A DNA stretch of 64,000 nt, taken from positions 316,773 through 380,772 of the forward strand of contig SSNP01000196.1 of assembly GCA_006937955.1 (NCBI GenBank), read 5' to 3'. Shown here piece after piece: positions 1 through 10,449 of this stretch. The stretch comes from Pachypanchax playfairii (Eukaryota; Chordata; Actinopteri; Cyprinodontiformes; Aplocheilidae). Numbering within the stretch: the first letter of the stretch is position 1; every line of letters starts with the position of its first letter. The notes under the pieces are model-generated. The model did not search any database. It saw nothing but the letters and a program-made list of their open reading frames with translations, and was not told where the DNA came from. Both the position numbers and the translations under genes were made by a program.

Positions 1-437
1 AGATTGAAAAGATTTTCCAGCTTCTTCACAAATCCTGAATCTTTCAGCCAACAGGCTTCTGATCTAGTTTCATTAGAAACTCTTCATTTGCAGCTTTTCT
101 CTCCTCTTTCAGGCTCTTTATGTTCAACAGACTTCTTTTGGAAATGATTTGAGAGTTTGGATTTGACTTTTGATTGATCTTTAGTTTGGGGGCTTTTGGG
201 ACGCAGGACATCCACGTGTTGTTTGAAGTCCTGACAGAAACACATTGAAACCTTTTCAAACCATCTGGCTTTTATCCTCATTCTTTTTCTTTACTAGAGC
301 TTTAAAATCAATATGAACTGCTTGAATTTACAAAGACTGAGACAAACTGCTGTCCATCACCTTCAGGACAACGTCTTCCACAAACATTTAAGTACCAACA
401 ATAGAGACCATGTGAATTATCTACCTGGACAACCTGC
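1..437. other. unassigned left edge
   Basis: I see no recognisable gene here. The minus strand has an open stretch of about 70 codons rich in Lys, Ser and Asn (44-259) that matches nothing I know. It lies just downstream of the broken Gypsy pol and may be other repeat debris. Confidence 0.3.
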
Positions 438-1532
438 TCAGGACTGTGGGGTCCAACTGTACTTGCCAGTAACCGCTTGACATATCCATTGTATCCAAAC
501 TGTCATCGACTCTTGGCAGGTGCGGTAAGCCCTTTGTGAAATAGGTAGGTCACAGTCTGTGGTAATTTTGTGGGTAACTAAATCAGTTCGGCCAAAGTCC
601 TGTGAGTGTTGACTAAACACGTCAGCAAAAGAAGTGAATGTGTCTTTCAGCTGTTTTTGCTGAGTCTGTGTTAGATCTGGGTTTGTTACATCTGGAATAG
701 TATCTGAGTTTGAAATGGAAGGCACCTGAGTATTCACATTACAGATAGAATTCTCCATAATAGCAAACTCACTCTGTCTGTCTTCTGACACAGCATAGAA
801 ATGTCCTATCTGTGTACCTCCATGTAGCTTGACTTCCCTCTGAGAGAGATTAGCAACCTTAACAAAGGTAGACCCTCTCTCTACTCTGGCTATAGTCCAT
901 GCAAAACCTGCAGAGGTTTGGTCTGTGTAATGAGGTTCAAACACACCTGTATAGCCGTTAGGTTGAAGTCCTTTGAGAGGTGCATCTCGGGTAGCAGAGA
1001 TAACCCTCTCAGACATAGCCGGAATAGTCACTGTAGAGGAAACTGAAACACCTGCTAGGTATGGAACATATTGACGTGGACTAACCAGAGGCACAGCTTG
1101 ACCTTCTACATCCAAAGTCATGTTTCTAGTGTCCACAATGATGCCATTAGCGACTAGAAAGTCCCAACTTAAGATGACTGGTTTGGTGCAGTTTCTTACA
1201 ACTTGAAGTGTGTGGGTCATAGGTTTATGTGCAAGACTTAAATTAACTGGCATGGAGCCTACAGAGTCAAGAGAGTCACCAGTGAATCCTTTGAGAGGGA
1301 TGAAGTGCTTTACTACTGACTTTTTCTGTAGAGCTGGAGAACTCATCCTAAAGTCTTCACTAATGACGGAAACGTCAGCTCCAGTGTCAACAAAAGCATG
1401 CACTAAAGTGTCTTCAATAACAACTGACACATATCTTTTCTCTACATCCATCACAAATGTAATGTCTTTTGTAGCTGTTTTAGATTCAGTGTCATTGTCT
1501 TTATGGGCCCCAGTAGAGTCAGTAGCTGACAA
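438..1532 (-). pseudogene. Ty3/Gypsy pol N-terminus: retropepsin and start of RT
   Basis: The 364-residue reading frame has a retropepsin active site (VDTGADVSVIS, DTGA at residues 49-52). A linker of about 230 residues ends in a stretch typical of the start of a Gypsy reverse transcriptase (FGRTDLVTHKI, then PISQRAYR). Homology is lost just after that and the rest of RT, RNase H and integrase is missing, so the pol gene is truncated at its 3' side. The matching gag lies directly upstream on the same strand (1736-2681). Protease matures the retrotransposon polyprotein inside the particle. The protease motif and order are seen directly; assignment to Gypsy rests on the RT-proximal motif and gag type. 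No integration-competent copy is possible from this fragment. Confidence 0.85.
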
Positions 1533-1735
1533 TTGGCCCTCATTGCCAACTACTGGTAGTTTACCTGACTTGGCTTTGGACGTGATGGAGACTGGAAGCG
1601 TACTTGCCCAGGACTGTGAGAGCGATGGAAACGACTACCTTCAAAGCGGTCTGGAGAGTGGCCACTATCGGTGTTTCCCCTCTGTGAAGAGTTGTATCCA
1701 TGTGCGAAGCGCTCTGAAGATCCTGATCATGTGAG

Positions 1736-2681
1736 TCAATCCTGGCGATGATGAAGTTCCTCGTCCTCACGTTGCGATATCCGGGAGCTGCGATGGTGGT
1801 CGTAGGAATCCCTGCGCCGTGGTGGAGATCTATAGTAGCCATCAGCGTTGCGGTCTCCACGTCGTCCCTCGGGAGTGGAGCTCCTGCGACGGAATCCATA
1901 CTCGTGTCTGTCCTGTCGTTGACGATCCACTGCCAGCTGCAGCTTCTCGACTTTGTCAGAAAGTGTTTCAATAGTTTTTAACATTTTCTTCATTTCATCC
2001 GCGCTGGCTGAATTAATGCTCAGTGGAGCGGGAGCAGGCTGAGGAGTCGGTGACACAGGTGAAATGACAGGGTAAACTGGTGTTGTAGAAATAGTCTGCA
2101 CTGGAGCAGAAGCAGCAAACATTTTACTGGCCTGATGAGCAGCCTCAATCTGCATGGCAAACTTGACAGCCTCATCCAGTGTCTTTACACCCTGTTCATG
2201 ACATCGAAGTTGTAGGTATGGGTCAAGTCCAGCAATAAATCATCTGAAAGTCTCACCATTCTTTGCATTTGCACCATAAGTGGGAAAAGCTTCATTCACT
2301 AGGCGACTGATTTCTTCTGCAAAAACGGGGATCGCCTCACCCGGGTGACGAGTGCGGGCATTAATGTAGCTCTGAAAAGTGGACAAATACGCTGTTTTTC
2401 TAAAAACGCTCTTAAGCTTCTCTTTAGTAGCCTCAAAGTCTAATTTCTTAGCATCTGGCAAACTGTCCCAATAACTGAAAGCCGCACCACCCAAGCACGT
2501 AGGTAGCAGTGTCGCTAAACTATCATCATCTGTATCGGGGTTAGCTTTTACAGTCACTTCAAAACGACGGCACCATCTTGAAAAAATCTTCTTTACCGTC
2601 CCCCATAAAGATTTGGCGGTAGTGGGGAATGGCGCGATTTGCCGAATGAAAAGGCAACTCATTCCAAAAATTACTTGCCAT
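1736..2681 (-). pseudogene. Ty3/Gypsy gag remnant, frameshifted
   Basis: A probable start codon lies at 2679-2681 (MASNFWNEL), in a frame different from the next open block (2240-2662). That block holds the capsid-like core (WCRRFEVTVKANP, then GGAAFSYWDSLP and FAEEISRLVNEAFP). A third block (1736-2155) has a Pro-rich linker, a short coiled coil (MKKMLKTIETLSDKVEKLQL) and an Arg-rich tail that probably binds nucleic acid. Frames break near 2570 and between 2155 and 2240, so this is a dead gag. It lies upstream of the protease fragment as expected. I see no clear CCHC knuckle. Confidence 0.75.
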
Positions 2682-2908
2682 AGCTGAGTATGGAAATATA
2701 ATAATTTATTGCCACAAAAGCACGACAGGCTCGACCTTTCTTAGTCCACAAAGTCCAAAAATGTCCATGTAATAATCACTATGGTTTAAAGAGTCTGTAA
2801 ATATCCATGAACTACACAGGTAAAGGCAGATCTGAACATAAACTTTACTGTCAACGTGTAGAAAATCCCGACATAGCCTTGAAAATATAGTGTCCGATAT
2901 CACAGTCT
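2682..2908 (-). repeat. Gypsy 5' leader/LTR piece, interrupted
   Basis: This non-coding stretch is just upstream of the gag start on the minus strand. It ends exactly at the TTAA of the next inserted element. Its continuation is probably 8154-8357 (between the TTAA element and Tc1) and then 9964 to about 10200. The LTR assignment is inferred from position only; no second LTR is available for comparison. Confidence 0.4.
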
Positions 2909-3112
2909 TTAAAGCTATAGTGCGTAACTTCTGTCGCCCCCTAGCGGAATTTTTGCGTTATTACAACAATGAAGCTGGCGCTGACGTACGCCCAACTGCC
3001 CCCAACCGCTATCCCTCTGCCGTTGTGATCCCAACCGGTATCCGTCTGCCGCTGTGATTCGCGATTCAACAACATTTCTATTCTGTTTGAATAAGGACAG
3101 CTGTTGAAAAGA

Positions 3113-4002
3113 GATGGACTCTTCGGAAGAGGTAATTATATATTTTTTTTATTTTCCGCAGAAACGCAAATAGCTTATTACAAATGGGAGACAAGGTGCC
3201 TGCTAATTTGTAACTGACAGGTTAGTGAATGATCACCAGGGCGGCATACACGTACGCGAATTCTCTTTTTTTTAGAATGCAAAACATAGCCACAACTGTC
3301 TCTTACCTTTGGATAATCTAATGAGAACTATATTTCCTGAGTAAAAACATGAGACTGAAAGTGACTTCAGACTTTATTTGTGGAAAACTGTGTCCAACGA
3401 GTAATATTTCTAAGCAGTATTGATTTGATTGTTATTACTGCACTGATACTATAGCCATATTTTTTGTTGCTGTTATATTAGGCATTGTATTATACTGTAT
3501 GAAATGTAAAATTGTACCACTACAGCAAGTGTCCAGCTTGGGACATCGAAATAAAAAATCATGAAATCACACAAAGTTATCCACTGATGATAGTACTTGT
3601 ACATGGAGTGTAAGAATAGGCTTACAACATATTTGAATTCATATAAAAAATGTGTGTAAAGTATTGTAGGGTTATTTTTGTACTTTTTTAGATATGTTAT
3701 TTACCCGTTTATAACAAACCAGACATGCTCTGACACATATTTCATAAATTAGGAGCTTCCCAGCTTTGATGTCCCCTCCAATCCAGCCAGCTCTGACTAT
3801 CAGCCACGCAGTAGAGGACGTGTCCCTGGGCAGGACAACAGAGAATTCAGGCATGCAGCTTACAGACAATTTGTTTTGTGGCAGCATGGAAGACTACGGG
3901 CTGGTCAATGCGTTGTCATCCCAAGCTGCTGTGTGTGGCGTATGCGGGACAATTTTCCAGACCCCACTGGCAGCTACACAGGCTTCATCCCTGGGCTATT
4001 GT
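3113..4002 (+). CDS. P2X7 C-terminus-like protein of the TTAA transposon (two exons inferred)
   Basis: A short first exon (3113-3130, MDSSEE) ends at a good 5' splice donor (GTAATT). A second exon begins after an AG at about 3750-3751 and runs to a TGA at 4000-4002. It encodes about 83 residues, with a segment FRHAAYRQFVLWQHGRL followed by VIPSCCVWRMRDNFP and a GSYTGFIPG end. This resembles the cytoplasmic Cys-rich (ballast) tail of P2X7 receptors, with the HxAYR, IPSCCxWxIR and YTGF-type landmarks, but there is no channel domain. A poly(A) signal follows at 4168. The splice join is inferred. Its job in the element is unknown; a DNA- or protein-binding accessory role is only a guess. This is not the host p2rx7 gene. 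Confidence 0.6.
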
Positions 4003-4167
4003 GAAACAGCCAATTTTGTTTTATTATTGTCTGCACCTTCTGTATATATATAATTTTAGCCTTACTTTGTTTACTTCTTGTTAGCTGTTTATAGCTGTAT
4101 TCACAATTACTTTGTTTACATCTGTCTCACTTTACAATTTGACAAGTGCAATATCTGAAAATATATA

Positions 4168-4206
4168 AATAAATGTCAACACAAAGTATGTCGTCTAGTG
4201 TTTATT
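4168..4206. terminator. convergent poly(A) signals
   Basis: AATAAA on the plus strand (4168-4173) serves the P2X7-tail-like gene, and TTTATT (4201-4206, AATAAA on the minus strand) lies just past the transposase stop. They sit face to face between the two convergent genes. Confidence 0.55.
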
Positions 4207-4268
4207 TTTTTTAAATGTACCTCTCCTCTGCAGACCTGGCTCTGAAACAGCTCCTCTGTTGTTGGTGG

Positions 4269-7200
4269 CTACACAGGTGGGAGGAGGCCAAATCTTCTAG
4301 GATCTTTCTCCCTGCTGGTCCTCCTTCTTGGCACTCCCTTCCCTGACATCAAACGTCTGCGTGTGATTGCCCTTTGTAGGTCAGGGATGTAGCTGTAGGA
4401 TTTGTGGCTCTTGACTGTGTAAAGGCTGTATGTTCTTGACTTCTTATTGTAAATTTTCTGGTATCTGGGGGGAAAACAGGCGCAAACCAAAATCTCACAT
4501 ATCAATATATATTGTATTATAATGCAAGTAGTATTTGCAAAGAAAAAACAGAATAATATGGTATGACATACACTCTGTTGCCTTCTTTGGTCAACATTGG
4601 CAGTCTGCTGTTGTGGTGGTTGTAGTCTAATGCAGCAAGCAAAGTTCTGGCTTCATACACAGGTGGAGAGAAGGCAAAGCGTTTGCATGCATACATTAGA
4701 ATATGATTGTGGAAGGTCTCAAGGTCAGATGTCATCCTGTGAAAAACAGACCCAAAAAAAGGCATTATATCATAACATGTTGCAGCCGTATTTTTCTAAA
4801 ATTCACCTGTTCCAAGTGTGCACATACACAGTACTTTCTGGACAAGTACATCTCTTTTACCTGAACTTCAAAAATTTGGGGACATCTTTGAGCCACTTTT
4901 TGTTCAGAACAACTCCAACGAGTGCCATGTAGGCAGGTGAATCTGTTTGGATCCACTCCTTTTCCCGGTCTTCATCATTCAGTGGCTCATGAAGGCACCT
5001 CCCAAGAGCCCACTCATGACGGCCGGTCACATGGTATAAAACACCTCGCCATAGGCCCTGCAACCAGGAAAACAACTCATCTTTTCTTTTTTCCACTTGG
5101 TGACACTGAAAATGTTAGTGATGTTGTGGCCAATGGGTGCATTAGCTAGATGCTACTGTATCACATTTTAGTTTTGTTCTTATTTGTGGTTTTAAAAAAA
5201 TAGAGTAATAGTTACAGTCAATCAGTTGCAGTTATGTCTGGGACCAATCACTAACTTCATGTATATTGATACAAACAATTTCAGTGTACACACCATGAAC
5301 TGCTCCATGTTCTGCGCCTCCTTACAGCAGAACCAGAAGTGATTGACTGTGTCTTTCAACCACTGCAGGATTTCTGTTTGGCCTTTCACCTGTCCTGCCT
5401 CAAAAGGTTAAAAATTAAAACGCCATTAGTGTTTGTATTAGCATGTGTCAATCCAGCCATTCAGTGCACAGTGTACTGGAGATAACAATCTTACCGCATG
5501 TAGTTTCTTGGCCAAGCTTTTTGCTCCATGCCACATGTCCAAGGTGTGGATTACTCCCCTGTCACCATACCTCCCACGCTTGGGATCTGTAACATACAGA
5601 AACCAAACACTGGTGTAAGTGTGATTCATCCTAAATGCAGCTGGTTTACAGGTATTAGTAACTAGATCTCAGTACAAGCTCACTCATTAGATGAATTATT
5701 AGATCATTAGATGGAATTAGATGAGTCATACACACAGTTTACACAGAAATATAAAAACCATACACTCTTTAATAACTACTGTTCAATTAAATATTCTGAC
5801 TATTTTAGAGCCATCGAGGCCACACTGCAGACCTAACATACCGCAAACAGAGAGGGGGAACATAGTCTTCATCAGAGCTTCCATCTTCTTCTGAGTTTGA
5901 CAGCTCGGTATCAGAGGTGCCTCCTTCTCCCTCCTTCTCCCACTCAATACTAAAAAGAAAACACATTTTTGTAAGTATTCCATATAAATTGAAGATAATT
6001 GGGAAAAGAAAAAAATATTCTGGTTCACATGTACAGTCAACAAAACAACAGTGCTGCCATAAATTCTTCCTTGACAATGATGGCCAAATTTGATGTGCGT
6101 GTGCCTAAGTCACACTATAAATACAACAAATACAGCATTCAAAGGTAACTGTACATTATCAGAAGCACTTACACACTGTTCCTGAGGTTATTGGCTTCAT
6201 CCTCATCAACAATATGAGTGTCCTCCATACTCAGGGAGTGCATGCTGCATATAAAAGGTGATATCAATGTATGAGTAACTCAGGCATTATTTTCAAAGAA
6301 TATACCATAATAAATAATGCCTCATTTCATCTGATATTATGGATTGATTTACCTTTCCTGCAAGACATCTATCACATCCTCCTGATCAGGAAGAGCACCA
6401 TGTGGAAGATATCGTCCCTAAAAGTGCAAATACAATTGTGGATCTAATGTGATTAGAAAGCAAACCCACTTGGTCTGCAGAAGACCATATAGAAATGTCA
6501 CGTGTGGACATTTACAAAACAAGAGCTATGCAGCTACTAATTCAAGCTGCATGTTGGTCTTAGGACACACAGACACAAACTACTGTACCTTTGAGATTCA
6601 GTGCCATTGCTGGAAAATTATGGGGGTTGATGACAATGGCCCCTTAGCGTATTTTTCGTAACTGTAATGAAAATGATGTAAGTTGTAATTTAGTGTCCAC
6701 ACGCAGCAGATTGATGCATGACATGCAACCGATACTCAGCAAGTGATAACCGACAACATAACCAGGGGTGCACATAATATTTTTGGCCTGGTTCTCAGAA
6801 GAGAACCTAGGGTTGTTGCTTGGTCCTCACATTTTTAAATGTGTCTCGCTGTGTCTCTTCCGAGCTCCTCTGCTTTGTTTTTTGTTTCATCAAGCTTCAA
6901 ATTCAGTCTGTTTACTTTACCTGGCTCTATATTTGTTTCAATAAAAATCCTTTAATTGTTGAAAAAATCAAGAGAAACCAGTAAAATGTAAAAATACTGG
7001 TAAAAAAAAAAAAAACCTTCAGAGTTCAGGTTGGATTGTTTACAGGTTTGATTGTTCACTTTAATCTACATTTAACAGTTTGGTGTTGAAATTTATTAGT
7101 CAGCTGTTGGGCCACGATGGTCTATTTGTCTTATTCAGTGAATTTTTTCAGTTTTGACGCGATGCAGAATCCTGCAGTCAGCTGCACTGATCTGACTGAC

Positions 7201-7902
7201 TGAAAATCCGTCACACTGGCAAACTGATACACACAGAGAGAGACGCAGCATCAGCTGATCGGCGAACTTCGGCGCTCTGGCTGAGAAACATATCAGTCAA
7301 ACAAAAGAAGTCAATGGGATTCTTAATTTATTTGACAATGAACCCCGCCTCTGATTAACCTACGCAGCTCAGCCAAACCAAACGCGTGTTGCAACTTTTC
7401 ATCTGGTGCGCATTTTATATTTTGACAGTGTGTGCGAACCTGCGGACCACTTATGTGCACCCCTGAACATAACATATGTTATCTACAGCTCAGCTACACA
7501 CCGTCTCCACAGAGTAACACTCACGACACACCATATACTGCTTGCCACGGTACACACTCGCTTCACGCCGTGTACTGCTCCATATACCGTCTTTATAAAT
7601 AAAATAATAAAGTACTATGTCCAGTTCATGTAACAGCAACATATAACTCATAATATAATTATAAACCAAGTCAGTTACTGATCCAACAGCAGCAAGGCAA
7701 CATCTGTGTCTGCCCTCAGCCCGATCTCTCCACCGAGGAAAAGCCACGCCGATACAAATTCGCGTTTGCCTTCTCCTTCGGTCACTTTCCTTCTTAGCCA
7801 ATAGTCCCTCTGCCGAACGTCCAGGATTTTTTTTTTTTTTTTCGTGGTAGGATCCACTTCCCGATAAGTGTGTCTCGTCCGTTTCTTTGGATTCTTCGCC
7901 AT
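4269..7902 (-). pseudogene. Kolobok-like transposase, spliced, split by a hAT MITE
   Basis: Exon-like blocks run in order on the minus strand. The N-terminal exon starts at ATG 7900-7902 (MAKNPKKRTRHTYREVDP), has a basic motif KKESDRRRRQTRICIGVAF, and ends near 7680 in TDVALLLLD at a GTAACT donor. Later blocks include MHSLSMEDTHIVDEDEANN (about 6180-6250), an acidic SDEDYVPP block (about 5850-5940), GRYGDRGVIHTLDMWHGAK (about 5520-5590), HVTGRHEWALGRCLHEPL (4857-5060) and FHNHILMYACKRFAFSPPVY (about 4640-4730). The last is YSYIPDLQ to DPRRFGLLPPV, ending at TAG 4269-4271. Several blocks end at GTAAGT-like donors. This layout matches a multi-exon fish TTAA transposase known to me only as a family of predicted proteins. 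I cannot confirm every splice site, and a poly(A/T) run at 7828-7844 may shift the frame in exon 1. Confidence 0.6.
6763..7465. mobile_element. hAT MITE with perfect TSD
   Basis: The 703-bp element has perfect 15-bp terminal inverted repeats (CAGGGGTGCACATAA). It is flanked by identical 8-bp duplications, AACATAAC at 6755-6762 and 7466-7473, which is the hAT signature. No coding capacity is seen. It sits inside an intron of the transposase of the 5.2 kb element. A truncated second copy in the opposite orientation lies at 62708-63178. Confidence 0.9.
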
Positions 7903-8359
7903 GTCGCTTTCCCGTTCTGCCTGCACTCTGCCTGCTGCTTCTTTCTTGTTGTGACGTAAAAGACGTAATTTCCTGTGCGCCAGCGCGGGAATGTCGCCGG
8001 TCGACACGCAAAGTGAAAATGATGTATACTGAAAAAAAATGGAGATGTTTGATGAGCCGATCGGCTTAATCTGCATTGTGTCATCTCCTCTAATTGTGGC
8101 TTGGCTGAAATGGACATTCACGGACATGTAAAAGTTACGCACTATAGCTTTAAACTCACAGCGAAAACTTTTCCATTGTTAATCAAAAGTCTGTTAGGTT
8201 ATGTTGCCGTTGTCCGCTCTGCTAGCATAGCATACAATGCACTAGCCCGTTCCAAAGTAAAATCTACCTCTCAGCGCCGAAAAATAAACATCCACAAATC
8301 CGCTGCCACCAGTGTAACACCCATTAGTTGGGGTAATGTTCAAGAGTGTTACAAATATA

Positions 8360-9961
8360 CAGTGGGGCAAAAAAGTATTTAGTCAGCCACCAATTGTGTA
8401 AGTTCTCCCTCTTAAAAAGATCAGAGAGGCCTGTAATTTTCATCATAGGTATACCTCAACTATGAGAGACAAAATGAGGAAAAAAAATCCAGAAAATCAC
8501 ATTGTCTGATTTTTAAAGAATTTATTTGCAAATTATGGTGGAAAATAAGTATTTGGTCACCTACAAACAAGTAAGATTTCTGGCTTTCACAGACCTGTAA
8601 CTTCTTTAAGAGGCTCCTCGGTCCTCCACTCGTTACCTGTATTAATGGCACCTGTGTGAACTCGTTATCAGTATAAAAGACACCTGTCCACAACCTCAAA
8701 CAGTCACGCTCCAAACTCCACTATGGCCAAGACCAAAGAGCTGTCAAAGGACACCAGAAACAAAATTGTAGACCTTCACCAGGCTGGGAAGACTGAATCT
8801 GCAATAGGTAAGCAGCTTGGTGTGAAGAAATCAACTGTGGGAGCAATTATTAGAAAATGGAAGACATACAAGACCACTGATAATCTCCCTCGATCTGGGG
8901 CTCCACGCAAGATCTCACCCCGTGGGGTCAAAATGATCACAAGAACGGTGAGCAAAAATCCCAGAACCACACGGAGGGACCTAGTGAATGACCTGCAGAG
9001 AGCTGGGACCAAAGTAACAAAGGCTACCATCAGTAACACACTACGCCGCCAGGAACTCAAATCCTGCAGTGCCAGACGTGTCCCCCTGCTGAAGCCAGGA
9101 CACGTCCAGGCCCGTCTGCGGTTTGCTAGAGAGCATTTGGATGATCCAGAAGAGGATTGGGAGAACATCATATGGTCAGATGAAACCAAAATAGAACTTT
9201 TTGGTAGAAACTCAACTTGTCGTGTTTGGAGGGGAAAGAATGCTGAGTTGGATCCAAAGAACACCATACCTACTGTAAAGCATGGGGGTGGAAACATCAT
9301 GCTTTGGGGCTGTTTTTCTGCAAGGGGACCAGGACGACTGATCCGTGTAAAGGAAAGAATGAATGGGGCCATGTATCGTAAGATTTTGAGTGAAAACCTC
9401 CTTCCATCAGCAAGGGCATTGAAAATGAGACGTGGCTGGGTCTTTCAGCATGACAATGATCCCAAACACACCACCCGGGCAACGAAGGAGTGGCTTCGTA
9501 AGAAGCATTTCAAGGTCCTGGAGTGGCCTAGCCAGTCTCCAGATCTCAACCCCATAGAAAATCTCTGGAGGGAGTTGAAAGTCCGTGTTGCCCAGCGTCA
9601 GCCCCAAAACATCACTGCTCTAGAGGAGATCTGCATGGAGGAATGGGCCAAAATACCAGCAACAGTGTGTGAAAACCTTGTGAAGACTTACAGAAAACGT
9701 TTGACCTCTGTCATTGCCAACAAAGGCTATATAACAAAGTATTGAGATTAACTTTTGTTATTGACCAAATACTTATTTTCCACCATAATTTGCAAATAAA
9801 TTCTTTAAAAATCAGACAATGTGATTTTCTGGATTTTTTTTCCTCATTTTGTCTCTCATAGTTGAGGTATACCTATGATGAAAATTACAGGCCTCTCTGA
9901 TCTTTTTAAGTGGGAGAACTTACACAATTGGTGGCTGACTAAATACTTCTTTGCCCCACTG
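8360..9961 (+). mobile_element. Tc1 transposon copy 1, complete
   Basis: This 1602-bp Tc1-like element starts CAGTGGGGCAAAAAAG and ends with the inverse, flanked by TA at 8358-8359 and 9962-9963. The terminal inverted repeats are about 210 bp. It carries one intact transposase gene at 8723-9745. It is inserted in the Gypsy leader/LTR remnant. Confidence 0.97.
8723..9745 (+). CDS. Tc1 transposase, intact
   Basis: The 340-residue protein has the usual Tc1 length. The N-terminal paired-like DNA-binding region (residues 1-110) has two helix-turn-helix parts separated by a GRPR-like RSGAPRK motif (57-63). The catalytic DDE_3 domain shows D153 (IIWSDETKIELFG), D244 (FQHDNDPKHT) and E279 (LNPIENLW), which is DD34E spacing. 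It excises and inserts the element at TA dinucleotides in the nucleus. Compared with copy 3 it has E for G at residue 111 and T for A at 251. The frame is uninterrupted, so the gene may still be functional. Open frames on the opposite strand are shadows. Confidence 0.97.
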   Translation: MAKTKELSKDTRNKIVDLHQAGKTESAIGKQLGVKKSTVGAIIRKWKTYKTTDNLPRSGAPRKISPRGVKMITRTVSKNPRTTRRDLVNDLQRAGTKVTKATISNTLRRQELKSCSARRVPLLKPGHVQARLRFAREHLDDPEEDWENIIWSDETKIELFGRNSTCRVWRGKNAELDPKNTIPTVKHGGGNIMLWGCFSARGPGRLIRVKERMNGAMYRKILSENLLPSARALKMRRGWVFQHDNDPKHTTRATKEWLRKKHFKVLEWPSQSPDLNPIENLWRELKVRVAQRQPQNITALEEICMEEWAKIPATVCENLVKTYRKRLTSVIANKGYITKY

Positions 9962-9963
9962 TA

Positions 9964-10449
9964 AATATCGCAGGTCGTGGGTAAATCAGCACACCGAGAG
10001 GGAATAGCTCCTTAGGAAAGTTTATTGTAGTTCTTGACAGACCACAACAGCAACGTCTGCACGGTCTTCATATACGTGAACTCATATCATTCTGCCAACA
10101 AAATAGTACCTGTAGTACCACCGTAATAACCGTATAGGGCGTACTTATAAAATAAATGTTAGGGAATAATAGGAAAATAAATCATCTTGCTGTAACTTCT
10201 GATACATAGACACAAAAATGGGATCAGGCGTGGGGGGGTTGCGAAGCTGGAGCAGCAGAGAAACGAGTGTGTCCTGGGCAGAGGATGGAAACAGAAAATA
10301 CACATACACTTTAATATAAAGCATGACAGCAAGTCAAAGTGCTGTACAGCAAATCAAGAATAAAGCAAAACAGAAAATACAACAATAAACAAATACTTAG
10401 ACAAAGAATAAGACTAGGAGGAAAAATACAATAAAAGACAGGCTGTAAA
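9964..10449. other. Gypsy LTR tail, then unassigned AT-rich sequence
   Basis: The first 240 bases probably finish the Gypsy LTR interrupted by the insertions to the left. The rest (about 10200-10449) is A-rich with no gene or repeat that I recognise. Confidence 0.3.

Larger units (their letters stand above)
2913..8149. mobile_element. 5.2 kb TTAA-target transposon (Kolobok-like) with two convergent genes
   Basis: The ends are inverted repeats (AGCTATAGTGCGTAACTT at both termini) flanked by TTAA at 2909-2912 and 8150-8153. A short plus-strand gene starts near the left end (ATG at 3113) and leads to a P2X7-C-terminus-like domain (3752-4002). A spliced minus-strand transposase runs from about 7902 to 4269. 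The two genes converge on back-to-back poly(A) signals at 4168-4206. A separate hAT MITE (6763-7465) sits in a transposase intron. A 1.07 kb deletion derivative lies at 62257-63323. TTAA duplication and a THAP-family-like transposase fit Kolobok, but piggyBac also uses TTAA; the superfamily call is inference. Confidence 0.75.

Noticed and set aside
3752..4002. host p2rx7 gene fragment
   Set aside because: The domain lies within a TTAA-flanked transposon, has no channel exons around it and has its own short first exon and poly(A) signal.
4517..5096. host gene exons
   Set aside because: Conserved-looking exons, but they lie between matching inverted repeats and follow the order of a known fish transposase-like protein.
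8460..8714. open frame over the Tc1 left inverted repeat
   Set aside because: Repeated at each copy because the inverted repeat is the same; ends inside non-coding sequence.
8776..9607. minus-strand open frames over Tc1 (also 19484, 35813, 58101)
   Set aside because: These are recurring shadows of the transposase gene in every Tc1 copy, with no domain of their own.
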